Shown here piece by piece: positions 15,935 to 24,423 of a DNA stretch of 48,990 nucleotides. The stretch covers positions 1-48,990 of the forward strand of contig CAMBCF010000025.1 in the NCBI GenBank assembly GCA_945864585.1. Direction: 5' to 3'. The notes under the pieces are model-generated. The model saw only the letters and a list, made by a program, of their open reading frames with translations, was not told the origin of the DNA and did no database searches. Position numbers and translations under genes: made by a program. Position 1 is the stretch's first letter. Every line of letters starts with the position of its first letter. Origin of the DNA: Bordetella parapertussis (lineage in GTDB: Bacteria > Pseudomonadota > Gammaproteobacteria > Burkholderiales > SG8-41).

Positions 15935-17839
15935 CTAGGTCATCCCGTTTTGGACGACGGCGGCGCGTAACAGCGCTTCGGGAATGTCGTCGAATGATGC
16001 GTAACTCATCGATTCAAGCTGGTAGTAAAGCCCACGTTTCTGCAGAAGTTCGTGGTGGGTGCCCGTTTCCACGATGCAACCGCCCTGCAGCACGATGATG
16101 CGGTCGGCTTTGCGCACCGTCGCCAGCCTGTGCGCGATAACCACGCCGGTGCGCCCGCTCAAAAGCCGCTTCAACGCAATCTGAATCTGACGTTCCGTGT
16201 AGCTGTCAATGCTGGCAGTGGCCTCATCGAGGATCAGAATATCAGTGTTGGCAACGACAGCACGGGAAAAACTCAGCAGTTGCCGCTGGCCGTGCGACAG
16301 ATTGCCGCCGCGCTGCTCGAGCCGGGTGTCGTAGCCGTGCGGCAACTGCATGATGAAGTCGTGAGCGCCGACGACCTTGGCGGCGTTGATCACATCCTCG
16401 CGCGTTGCACCTTCACTGCTGTACTTGATATTCTCGTAGATCGTGTCGGTAAAAAGGAACGGCTCCTGCAGCACCATGCCGACGTGTCGGCCGAGCGAGT
16501 GCTGAGTGACGTTGCGCACGTCATGTCCGCCGATCAGTACCTGGCCGCCCCAGACGTCGTAGAAGCGATGGATCAGCGAGGTGATGCTGGTCTTACCGGA
16601 TCCGGTGGGCCCAACCAACGCAACGACTTCGCCAGGGCGTACCTTGAAGCTGATATTTCTGAGCACCGGCTGAGCGGGATAGTAACCGAACGTCACGTTG
16701 CGAAATTCGATTGAAGCGTCGAACTGCGCGAGTTCGATAGCGCCGCGTTTATCCTTGATATCGACCGCTACGTCGAGCACCTCGAAAATACGCTGTCCTG
16801 AAGCCATTGCCCTTTGCATCACGCTGTACTGAGCGGTCAGCGAGCGAATCGGATCAAAAAAACGCTGCACATAGAAAATAAATGCCACCATCACACCCAG
16901 CTCGAGCGTGCCATCCAGAACCATGGCGCCGCCTGCAAAAACGACTATGCCCATGGCAGCGCCGGTCAGCGTATCGACTATAGGCACCATGACTTGAGAG
17001 AATTTCGCCGCTCTGAGCGTGGCGTGCAGGTAGTCACGCGCTTTTTTCTCGAAGCGCACGAAGTTGACCTTTTCGCGCGTCATCTCCTGCACCGTGCGCA
17101 CGCCATTGATGTTCTCCGCCAGCGCCCCGTTGACTATGGAACTGGCCTGACGGGCCCGCACAAACGCTCTTCGCGCTGCGGGCAGCCAGATCATCCGCAC
17201 CAGCAACAGGATGACGAGCACCGACAGCGTCAGTGTGGCGAGCCTGACGTTCAGCCACAGCAATACCGTGACGATCCCGAGCAGCAGCAACATGTCGCCG
17301 AGCGAAGTCACGAGAGTGTCCAGAAATTCCTGCAGTGCTCCGACGTCGCCCTGCAGGCGCGACATCAGGCGCCCGACTTCGGTCTGGTCCATAAACGACA
17401 TGGACAACCGTTGCAGGTGCGCATACATGGCGCGCCGCAGGTCGAACAAAATACGTTCCCCGGTCTTGCCGACGATGATTTCCTGTCCCAGACTGGCCAC
17501 TGCATTGACCGATACAACCACGGCAAACGCCAGTGCGGTAAGCATCAGCACTCTTACATCCATAACGCCTGGAACCAGCGCGGTGTCGATAGCGGTTCGA
17601 ATAACCAGCGGTATTAACAGCTGACTCGCCGTAAACAGCACGACGCAGCCAATGGCGAGCGTCAGCGGCCCGCGATAGGGACGCATGAACTCGATGAAAC
17701 GGCGAATAATGTGGCCGTTGAAGGCTGTCCCGAATATCTTCTCGTCGATCTCATCCTTGAGGTTGATTGCGGCATCCAGGCCGGCAGTGCTGGATGACTT
17801 TGTGCGGGGAATGGACATCGGATTGCTGGTTCGGCTCAA
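15935..17839 (-). CDS. ABC exporter half-transporter, catalytic-site Walker B subunit
   Basis: A 634-residue fusion of a six-helix membrane domain (about 55-345) and a nucleotide-binding domain (375-634). Walker A is GPTGSGKTS (K416), Walker B ILILDE (E539) and the switch histidine H570. The signature reads LSHGQ (514-518) instead of LSGGQ. It pairs with the upstream gene, whose Walker B lacks the glutamate. The partner's altered Walker B and this altered signature would face each other in one degenerate ATP site, as in heterodimeric exporters (TM287/288, MdlAB, BmrCD). Its start overlaps the upstream stop (ATGA), so the two are translated together. Likely role: export of lipids, peptides or drugs from the inner membrane. 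Confidence 0.93.
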   Translation of the reverse strand: MSRTSNPMSIPRTKSSSTAGLDAAINLKDEIDEKIFGTAFNGHIIRRFIEFMRPYRGPLTLAIGCVVLFTASQLLIPLVIRTAIDTALVPGVMDVRVLMLTALAFAVVVSVNAVASLGQEIIVGKTGERILFDLRRAMYAHLQRLSMSFMDQTEVGRLMSRLQGDVGALQEFLDTLVTSLGDMLLLLGIVTVLLWLNVRLATLTLSVLVILLLVRMIWLPAARRAFVRARQASSIVNGALAENINGVRTVQEMTREKVNFVRFEKKARDYLHATLRAAKFSQVMVPIVDTLTGAAMGIVVFAGGAMVLDGTLELGVMVAFIFYVQRFFDPIRSLTAQYSVMQRAMASGQRIFEVLDVAVDIKDKRGAIELAQFDASIEFRNVTFGYYPAQPVLRNISFKVRPGEVVALVGPTGSGKTSITSLIHRFYDVWGGQVLIGGHDVRNVTQHSLGRHVGMVLQEPFLFTDTIYENIKYSSEGATREDVINAAKVVGAHDFIMQLPHGYDTRLEQRGGNLSHGQRQLLSFSRAVVANTDILILDEATASIDSYTERQIQIALKRLLSGRTGVVIAHRLATVRKADRIIVLQGGCIVETGTHHELLQKRGLYYQLESMSYASFDDIPEALLRAAVVQNGMT

Positions 17840-19740
17840 CTGGCGTAGATGCCGCCGCGTTGCGGCGGCGTGTCTACGGTCTGTGCATCATTTCCACCGC
17901 GCACCTGCAGGTCATAGAGGTCCTTGTAATGCCCACCGAGCGCGAGGAGTTGTGCATGGCTGCCGCGCTCGATAATTTTCCCGGATTGCAGGAACAGGAT
18001 CTCATCGGCATGCATCAGAGAATTCAGTCGATGCGAGATGATGATCGTGGTGCGCTCCTGGCTGAGATCACGCAGCGCGGCGCGCAGCTTTTGTTCCGTG
18101 CCGGCGTCCACCGATGCCGTGGAATCGTCGAAGACGATCACAGCCGGACTCGGCAGGATGCTGCGGGCAATCGAAAGCCGCTGGCGTTGTCCGCCGGACA
18201 GATTGAGACCGCGCTCGCCAATCAGCGTCTCATAGCCCGAAGGCAGGCGTTGCACGTAATCATGCAGTTGGGCAAGCCCGGCCGCGTCGGCGATGCGTTC
18301 CTGCAGTGCGTCCGGTTCACCATAGGCGATATTGCTTTCGATGGGGGCCGAAAACAGGAAGGTGTCCTGTTGCATGACGCCCACACAGGTGCGCAGCGAC
18401 TCCAGCGCCACGTCGCGTATGTCCTGACCATCGATCGTGATGCAGCCCGCAGTAACATCGTAGAAGCGTGGAATCAGATGGGCAATGGTGGATTTGCCGC
18501 TACCGGGCGGGCCGACGATACCCAGCGTCTTGCCCATCCCGACCTCAAAAGTAATGTCGTGCAGCGCGAGCGGCACACCGCTGCTCTGATCGTAGCTGAA
18601 GTCGACATGCTCGAATCTGAGAACACCCCGGGAGATGGCGAGTTCCTTGGCGCCGGGTTTGTCTATTATCGTCGGTTCCAGATCGATGATTTCAAAAACC
18701 CGCTTGCCCGAAATGGAACCGCGCGCAGTGGCATTGACGATCATGCCGATCTGGCGCACCGGCTGTTGCAATATGGCCATGAAGGCGAGGAACTCGGTCA
18801 GTACGCCCACGGTAAGCGTGCCGTGAATGACTTTGAGCCCGCCGATCCACAGCACCAGGCCCATCGCCAGGTAGTAGGAAAAGATCATCAGAGCGCCGTT
18901 TCTGTAGCGGATTTCCACGCGCTTCAGGGACATCGCAATAGCCTTGGCCGACACGGCGTCAAACTTGGCAAGCTCGACGGCCTGAGCAACAAAAGCGCGC
19001 ACCACGCGGATACCGCCCAGGTTTTCTTCCATGATGCGCGTGAGTTCCGACAGGCATTCCTGCAGCTGACGCCAGGTCCGCCGCAACCACAGGCGTGATA
19101 CGGCAGCGCGCCAGGCAACGATAGGAACAAAGCTCAATGCCAGCGCACCCAGCAGCGGATCACTGCGCAGCAGGTGATAGCCGCCGTAGCCGACCAGGAT
19201 GACGAGCACAACGGTCCGGTACATGGCGTTTTCCAGAAAGCGGCGCACGCCCTCGACGTCGAGCATGCCGCGCGTCATGAGATCGCCCGAGTGAACGCGA
19301 TCGTGATAGCTGAAGCTCATGCGCTGCAGCTTTTCGAAACAAGCCAACCGCAGTTCGTAGCCTAATCTGTGTCCAAGCGCCTCACCCAGGTAGTTCTGGA
19401 ACATGGTGAATACGCCGCGCAGCAAGCCTGCACCCAGCAGTATCAATGCGGTGGTCCACAGCGCCGCTTTGGCGGACTCCCTTCCGGCGCCGCCATGCGC
19501 GAGCAATCCCTGCGCCTGGTCCACAGCGGCGCCCAGATACTGGGGAATCAGCAACTGGAAATTTGCCGCTGCCACCGCGCACATAATGCCAAGCGCCATG
19601 CTGATCCGGTAGCGTGTTGCCATGCGAAGGATACGCAGGATGACGTTCGCCGAGAGAAATGGTGCGTCCAATGAATCGGACTTTGGAGCGGAGGGATCGC
19701 TGGCTGCGTTTGGGTCTTGCTTTCCCGATGCGTTTTTCAA
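17836..19740 (-). CDS. ABC exporter half-transporter with degenerate Walker B
   Basis: A 634-residue ABC exporter subunit: membrane domain about 45-345, ATPase domain 370-634. Walker A is GPPGSGKST (K416), the signature is canonical LSGGQ (514-518) and the switch His is H570. Walker B ends VFDDS, so the catalytic glutamate is replaced by D539, the mark of the non-hydrolysing site in heterodimeric exporters. It is the first gene of the pair and overlaps the second by 4 bp. Both subunits happen to be 634 residues with motifs at identical positions, suggesting an ancient duplication. The substrate is unknown. Confidence 0.93.
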   Translation of the reverse strand: MKNASGKQDPNAASDPSAPKSDSLDAPFLSANVILRILRMATRYRISMALGIMCAVAAANFQLLIPQYLGAAVDQAQGLLAHGGAGRESAKAALWTTALILLGAGLLRGVFTMFQNYLGEALGHRLGYELRLACFEKLQRMSFSYHDRVHSGDLMTRGMLDVEGVRRFLENAMYRTVVLVILVGYGGYHLLRSDPLLGALALSFVPIVAWRAAVSRLWLRRTWRQLQECLSELTRIMEENLGGIRVVRAFVAQAVELAKFDAVSAKAIAMSLKRVEIRYRNGALMIFSYYLAMGLVLWIGGLKVIHGTLTVGVLTEFLAFMAILQQPVRQIGMIVNATARGSISGKRVFEIIDLEPTIIDKPGAKELAISRGVLRFEHVDFSYDQSSGVPLALHDITFEVGMGKTLGIVGPPGSGKSTIAHLIPRFYDVTAGCITIDGQDIRDVALESLRTCVGVMQQDTFLFSAPIESNIAYGEPDALQERIADAAGLAQLHDYVQRLPSGYETLIGERGLNLSGGQRQRLSIARSILPSPAVIVFDDSTASVDAGTEQKLRAALRDLSQERTTIIISHRLNSLMHADEILFLQSGKIIERGSHAQLLALGGHYKDLYDLQVRGGNDAQTVDTPPQRGGIYAS

Positions 19741-19803
19741 GCCTGCTCCCGTCTTGTGTTGCGAGTACTGCTGCGGTATTCAGTAACAGTATGCTTTTGC
19801 CGC

Positions 19804-20379
19804 TCAGGGATGGCGCGGTTGGCGCAGCGCCGCCCTGAATTTTTCGCGCGCGGCAGCACCGTGCATGTAGGCCCAATCCTGCGGATAGGTCTCGCCCGCT
19901 TCGATTTTGAGATCAATCAACACTGGGCCGCGCGCGCGCAGTATGCCGGGCAGCGCGGCCTCCAACGCATCCAGCTCTGAGAACTCATGCGCTTCCCGGT
20001 AGCCTGCCGCACGCGCAAGTCCGGCAAAGCTGACCCTGTCCCTGGCGGGAATCGGATGTCCGCCGTTGGCTTCGTAGGTGCCGTTCTCGCACACAAAGTG
20101 CAGCAGATTGTTCGGTGCGGCGTTTGCGATGGTCACCAGGCTGCCGAGATTCATCAGCAGGCTGCCGTCGCCGTCGAGCACGATCACCCGGCGCTCGGGG
20201 GCGCCTAACGCGAATCCCAGCGCCAGTGACGACGCCTGGCCCATCGCGCCGACCGCGGTGAAAGTCGGCGCTTCCGGCTTGATCGCCAGCCACTCGAAGG
20301 TCGCCTGGTACACCGGCACTACGAGTTCGTCGCGATGGTATTTCGCAATCAGCTTCAGACATTCGTCGCGTTTCATCAT
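19804..20379 (-). CDS. TPP-dependent decarboxylase, TPP-binding subunit (sulfopyruvate/phosphonopyruvate decarboxylase-like)
   Basis: A 191-residue protein equal to the C-terminal thiamine-diphosphate-binding domain of ComE-type sulfopyruvate or phosphonopyruvate decarboxylases. Visible are AVGAMGQASSLALGFALG, the Mg/TPP motif GDGSLLMNLGSL running to APNN, and NGTYEANGGHPIP. The complementary N-terminal domain is encoded by the gene just upstream, overlapping by 4 bp (ATGA) with a GGGAGGAG site inside that gene's end. The two subunits would form a heteromeric enzyme that decarboxylates a 2-oxo acid bearing a sulfonate, phosphonate or carboxylate. The exact substrate is not determinable. Confidence 0.85.
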   Translation of the reverse strand: MMKRDECLKLIAKYHRDELVVPVYQATFEWLAIKPEAPTFTAVGAMGQASSLALGFALGAPERRVIVLDGDGSLLMNLGSLVTIANAAPNNLLHFVCENGTYEANGGHPIPARDRVSFAGLARAAGYREAHEFSELDALEAALPGILRARGPVLIDLKIEAGETYPQDWAYMHGAAAREKFRAALRQPRHP

Positions 20380-20906
20380 ACGGGGCTCCTCCCGACCAAC
20401 AGCACCAGCGGGGTGGAATTCGCATAGGCATGTTCGATCGCGGGCGCGATGCGCTGCTCGTCGCCGGCACTGTGCAGGAATTCATACGCGATACCCATCG
20501 CATCGAGGATCGGCGTGACGATACGCACGCCGTAGCTTTTCGACTGCGTCGGCGGCGCAGCGGATTCGTGGGAGAGCAGACCCACCATCATGACTATCGG
20601 CAGCTTATACTCGACGGCGATGCCGCGCAGCGCGTTTACCGAATCGAGCAAGCCGGTGTTCTGCATCAGCAGCAGCGCGCGCTTGTCGCAGAACGACAAC
20701 GCAGCGCAAATCGACACGCCTTCGTCTTCCTTGCAGACTCGCACCAGCTTCAGGGCGGAGTCCGCTGCAACCCGGCGCAACACGCTTTCGCTGGTGACGC
20801 GGTCGGGCACCGAGACGACAAACTCGACGCCGCTGCGTTTGATAGCCTCGACGATGGCCGCACCCGCAATGGCCTCGATTACAGGGTGATTTTCTACTTG
20901 TGTCAT
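20376..20906 (-). CDS. TPP-dependent decarboxylase, PYR-domain subunit (ComD-like)
   Basis: A 176-residue pyrimidine-binding domain of a TPP decarboxylase: FVVSVPDRVTSESVL, a glutamate-containing VCKEDEGVSICAAL (the Glu activates TPP), LLLMQNTGLLDSVNALRGI and LPIVMMVGLLSHE. This is the ComD-like partner of the downstream TPP-binding subunit. Split alpha/beta forms are known for sulfopyruvate decarboxylase. The stop overlaps the next start, and its own start overlaps the stop of the Phd-like antitoxin gene, so three reading frames are chained by ATGA overlaps. Confidence 0.85.
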   Translation of the reverse strand: MTQVENHPVIEAIAGAAIVEAIKRSGVEFVVSVPDRVTSESVLRRVAADSALKLVRVCKEDEGVSICAALSFCDKRALLLMQNTGLLDSVNALRGIAVEYKLPIVMMVGLLSHESAAPPTQSKSYGVRIVTPILDAMGIAYEFLHSAGDEQRIAPAIEHAYANSTPLVLLVGRSPV

Positions 20907-21142
20907 TCGCTCAGATTCCGATTGCTGTTGTTTATTGCAGATAATACAGTGAGCGCCTTCCGCGCAGGATGGGTGCGCCCTTTAGCCACATCCTCAAGCC
21001 CTTGGCGGATGCCTTCGATGGCATCGGCCTGTGCAGCAGTATTCAGCAAACGCTGATAGGCGGCGGCATCCTGCACTACGGCAGCGGCCTTGCCGTTGAC
21101 GGTGAGCACCAGTGGACGTTTTGTTTTTTTCAGGCGTTGCAT
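20903..21142 (-). CDS. Phd/YefM-like antitoxin, short form
   Basis: A 79-residue protein matching the middle and end of Phd/YefM prevent-host-death antitoxins: KTKRPLVLTVNGKAAAVVQDAAAYQRLL followed by a helical tail with GIRQGLEDVAKGR. The usual first 25-30 DNA-binding residues are missing, and an in-frame TGA lies just before the ATG, so the gene is probably N-terminally truncated. No toxin gene is adjacent. Its stop overlaps the start of the TPP decarboxylase gene (ATGA), which is unusual for an antitoxin and may be accidental or reflect a captured control element. Confidence 0.65.
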   Translation of the reverse strand: MQRLKKTKRPLVLTVNGKAAAVVQDAAAYQRLLNTAAQADAIEGIRQGLEDVAKGRTHPARKALTVLSAINNSNRNLSE

Positions 21143-21273
21143 GGCTCAATTTGTGGGTATTGATGAATCGCAACTCTCATCAGATAAATGGGCTAGCTCC
21201 AGCTATCTTGCGACTCTACGACTCAGTAAAAGTTATATAAGTAATTGATTATAAGAGAAAAATACAGAAAACC

Positions 21274-21770
21274 TCACGTGATCCCTAACGCCTTCATCGC
21301 AGCCGTCATCGGATCGGAGAAAAATACGGGGTCAACTCGCTCCACGATGTCGCCGGAGACCTCAAGGAAATTCCGTTTGTTCTCCAGCGGGATCAGCGCC
21401 TTTCGTGCGCCATTGTCCATGCTGACCTGAAGGGGCTCGGACAAGGATCGGAGCGGTTTGATGTTCCCCTGAATGCTCAAGTCTCCAAGTATGACAAGCC
21501 CCGCTTGGACGGACTGTTTCTTGAGCGCCGAGTAGATCGCCACGACCAACGCTATTCCGGCTTCACAAGGGACGCGATTGCTGAGCAGGTCGATGGCCTC
21601 AACGTGGAAATCCACCTTCATCTTCGGCATCTCCCAACCGGGGATGTAGAAGTGAATGCGGTCGAGAAACGCCATGTCCTCCCGGATCACGTCGGGCATA
21701 GGCATAAACAGGTGCGAGGACCGAACCATTACCTCGACTGGCTGGTTGGTGTTCCCGAACATGGTGTTGT
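21274..21770 (-). pseudogene. brxL: brxL remnant (BREX Lon-like protease), N-terminally and internally deleted
   Basis: The frame from 21762 reads FGNTNQPVEVMVRSSHLF, AFLDRIHFYIPGWEMPK and then VDFHVEAIDLLSNRVPCEAG, LGDLSIQGNIKPLRSLSEPL, ALIPLENKRNFLEV and DPMTAAMKALGIT. The first part belongs to the AAA domain and the second to the C-terminal Lon-like domain of BrxL, with the intervening several hundred residues missing. The N-terminal part of brxL is also absent, and the frame abuts truncated brxA. In type I BREX these genes are separated by brxB, brxC, pglX and pglZ, all lost here. Confidence 0.8.
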
Positions 21771-22438
21771 TTCAGATAAAACATCACATAGGCAAACGAT
21801 TCGATGGGAAAGTAGGCGGGCCCGATTCTCTTTTGAACGGCCCCCTGAAGCACACCGAAGTCCCTGAGAGCCGAAAGCAGACCCTGTGAAATGCGAGTGA
21901 TTGTGGGTTCAGACCAATGTCCCGTCGTCTTTCCTTCCTTCACCCACTTCGCCAAGGGCCGCTGCAAATCCTGAATAGCGATGTCCACCAACCCTTGCGC
22001 CTGCATTGGCACAAGAATCTCGGTGACAGCATCATGCAGTAGTTAATCCGCACGGGCCGAGTGGAAATACAGCAGACGGTCCAGATCGGCGGCAGGGAAC
22101 TTTCCCCGTACCAGGGTAACGAGCGCCCTTGTTACTGATTTTTCAGCTAAGTAACGCTGCCGAAAGATGGCCAAGATGTCTTCGACGCGCGACCGGGATG
22201 CTTTGCCAAAGACGTTATCACGCTGCGCTCGGTTGATATTCTCAGTCACCGTGGCAGTGAGATCCCAATGGGAAAGCAACGTCTTGGTGTCTCCGATCAA
22301 AGCACCTGCTTTGATGATTTTGGATGCGTACGTAGTCAAAGGCCGAAGGCGATTGTTTTCGTAGTGTTTTTTGCCGACCGCCATGCCGATCTCTTGAATT
22401 GTTGCGATCAATGGCGACACGTGTTTTATTGTATTCAC
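21771..22438 (-). pseudogene. brxA: brxA (DUF1819) with a premature TAA and a truncated 3' end
   Basis: From ATG 22438 the frame reads SPLIATIQEIGMAVGKKHYE, LRPLTTYASKIIKAGALIGD and LAEKSVTRALVTLVRGKFP, typical of BrxA (DUF1819) of phage-resistance BREX systems. After HSARAD there is an in-frame TAA at 22043-22045, then the same frame continues as LLHDAVTEILVP, HWSEPTITRISQGLLSALRD and YFPIESFAYVMFYL. The last 25-30 residues are replaced by brxL sequence. TAA cannot be selenocysteine, so this is a nonsense mutation. The locus is a BREX relic and cannot give phage resistance by itself. Confidence 0.82.
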
Positions 22439-22483
22439 TTTTGACTCATGCTAATTCTTAATCAACGTCCGTTTCTGCCCGCG

Positions 22484-23623
22484 CTACCCACCTTTTACGG
22501 CCGCCAGCAGTGGGCCCAGCATCGCGGCGCCCAGCTTGCGGCTGCGCTCGCCGTTCCAACCCACGTCGGGATCCGGCAGATTGGCATTGTCTTTGAACGG
22601 TATCTCCAGCGTGAGGGACAGGCAGCCGTATGTGTGACCGACCCACTTCGATGCAAGTTTGAGCGCGTCCTCTTTGTACTTGCCGGCGGAGTAGCCATGC
22701 ATGTCCTGGAAATCCGGGCTGGCACGCTTGAAATTACTGATGAACTCACTTTGCGCTGCGTCCTGTTCCGATGTGAAGCCCGGCAGCATCTCGCTGCCGG
22801 CGACGAACACATAAGGCAGACCCTCGTCGCCGTGCACGTCGATGAAAGCATCGACGCCGGTTTGCTGGATACGCTCGCGCACCCAGAAAACTTCGGGGCT
22901 GGTTTCCATGCTGGGACTTGCCCATTCCCGATTGAGATTCGTACCGGCGGCGTTGGTGCGCAGATTGCCGCGGACGCTGCCATCCGGGTTCATGTTCGGA
23001 ACGAGGTGCAACACCGCGACTTCAAGCAGGCGGCGCGAAACCGGATCTGAACGATCAAGGAGGCGTTCGATCAAACCTTCGGCGAACCACTCGGCCATGG
23101 CTTCACCGGGATGTTGGCGGGCGATGATCCATATCGTTTTTTTCTTGTCTTCGTTATTTCCGATAGTGATCAAATCGATGTCCCGCCCCTCGACGGAAGC
23201 GCCGAGGCGCGCGACGCGCGCGAGCGGAGAGGCGCTCACACGGCCGATCAGCTCCTGGTGGCGTTCGAGCGAGTAGGGCTCGAAGTAGGCGTACCAGACA
23301 GCGTCGCGCTCCGGCGTATGCTCGACCGTCATCACGCTGCTGTCGTAGGTGGTCGGCACGCGAAACCAGTGCAAACGATCATAGGATGCCACCGCGCGGT
23401 AATCCTTCCACCCTTGAGGATAGGTGCAGGCGCCGGCATTCTCGAAGTGTATGTTGCACTTGAGTCCGCGCGCATCTGACAGCCGGAAGTGGAACCACTG
23501 CCGGATGTCGGCATGTGAATCTTTGCGGATGGCCAGCTTGAAATCTGCGGTGTGACCGGCAGTGGCGGCACAGATGACTTCGATTGCGCCGGAATCGAAT
23601 TGGGACGAGATGGTGGGAGTCAT
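22484..23623 (-). CDS. M14-family zinc carboxypeptidase (cytosolic carboxypeptidase-like)
   Basis: A 379-residue M14 metallopeptidase with an N-terminal beta domain (about 1-120, including WFHFRLSDARG and TYPQGWKDYRAVASYDR) and the catalytic domain. Zinc ligands are H171 and E174 (ARQHPGE) and H264 (DVHGDE); substrate-binding N-R lies at NLNREW (230-234); the catalytic glutamate is E340 in LTLEIPF. This domain order is that of the AGBL/CCP-like bacterial M14 group. There is no signal peptide, so it acts in the cytoplasm, probably trimming C-terminal residues of peptides or small amide conjugates. It starts at ATG 23623 and shares the minus strand with the BREX relic but shows no functional link to it. 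Confidence 0.88.
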   Translation of the reverse strand: MTPTISSQFDSGAIEVICAATAGHTADFKLAIRKDSHADIRQWFHFRLSDARGLKCNIHFENAGACTYPQGWKDYRAVASYDRLHWFRVPTTYDSSVMTVEHTPERDAVWYAYFEPYSLERHQELIGRVSASPLARVARLGASVEGRDIDLITIGNNEDKKKTIWIIARQHPGEAMAEWFAEGLIERLLDRSDPVSRRLLEVAVLHLVPNMNPDGSVRGNLRTNAAGTNLNREWASPSMETSPEVFWVRERIQQTGVDAFIDVHGDEGLPYVFVAGSEMLPGFTSEQDAAQSEFISNFKRASPDFQDMHGYSAGKYKEDALKLASKWVGHTYGCLSLTLEIPFKDNANLPDPDVGWNGERSRKLGAAMLGPLLAAVKGG

Positions 23624-23805
23624 GGGCGTTGCTTTGGTGAACAGTTAGTTTATGTCGCGAGTCTAGCTTGAATTTGCTCCGCGCTTGTCAGTGTCTGGAG
23701 CGGGCCGTTATGTGGTGACGCCAATCCGACCTAGCGGCATTCAATCCGGAGGTGGACACATGCCCTCGAAGGGGCCAAGATCAGCGTTAAACCTAAGGAG
23801 CTTCC

Positions 23806-24297
23806 ATGCAGACCCTGCTACCCCTCGCCAACGAAGTGGCGCAACGCCTGTGTGCGCGCAAGGAAACTGTCGCCGTCGCAGAGTCGTCCACGGGCGGACT
23901 CATATCCGCTGCCCTCCTTGCGGTGCCCGGCGCATCAGCCTTTTTTGTTGGCGGCGCGGTCGCCTACACACGTGCATCGAAGGAGCGCTTCGTCAACATC
24001 ACGCTTGACGACTACAAGCAGGCGCGGGCCGCGACCGAAAAACACGCCATCACCCTGGCGCAGCGCATCCGCGCGCAACTGGGAACCACATGGGGCATTG
24101 GAGAGACGGGTGCAGCCGGCCCCAGCGGGAACAGCTACGGCGACCCAGCCGGCCACACCTGCCTCGGCGTGGCGGGGCCGGGTCAACACGTGAAAACACT
24201 CAATACGGGCAGCACGGACCGTGTCGAAAACATGGAGCTGTTCGCAGCCGCCGCGCTTGAACTGTTGCGGGATGCCCTGGACGCCGACAAGCGCTGA
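23806..24297 (+). CDS. pncC: Nicotinamide-nucleotide amidohydrolase (CinA C-terminal domain, PncC type)
   Basis: A 163-residue stand-alone CinA C-terminal domain, which hydrolyses NMN to nicotinate mononucleotide and ammonia in the pyridine-nucleotide salvage cycle. Family marks are VAVAESSTGGLISAALL (active-site Ser/Thr), GASAFFVGGAVAYT and a GETGAAGPSGN loop. The length agrees with PncC proteins. A clear AAGGAG site precedes ATG 23806. A Tyr-rich loop and GHTCLGVAGPG complete the domain. The gene is alone on the plus strand between two minus-strand genes. Confidence 0.88.
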   Translation: MQTLLPLANEVAQRLCARKETVAVAESSTGGLISAALLAVPGASAFFVGGAVAYTRASKERFVNITLDDYKQARAATEKHAITLAQRIRAQLGTTWGIGETGAAGPSGNSYGDPAGHTCLGVAGPGQHVKTLNTGSTDRVENMELFAAAALELLRDALDADKR

Positions 24298-24423
24298 GCG
24301 TGTACTGGGCGAATTGCTACACTCGCCACTCGCGACAAACCGGCGTCCGTAACGCGGCAGGCGGGCCGATGCGCCTCAGAATGGCGCTTCACCTTCAACA
24401 GGCACCGAAGGTGAATCACAGCA

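Noticed and set aside
17767-19098. 443-aa frame antisense to the ABC exporter
   Set aside because: Antisense shadow. The opposite strand has full ABC motifs with conserved residues at normal spacing.
21143-21200. TGA just upstream of the Phd-like start considered as a Sec codon
   Set aside because: The residues before it do not match the N-terminus of Phd antitoxins, and no SECIS-like hairpin was recognised after it.
22043-22045. In-frame stop in brxA considered for recoding
   Set aside because: The codon is TAA, which is not used for selenocysteine, and the gene is also truncated at its 3' end, so it is a nonsense mutation.
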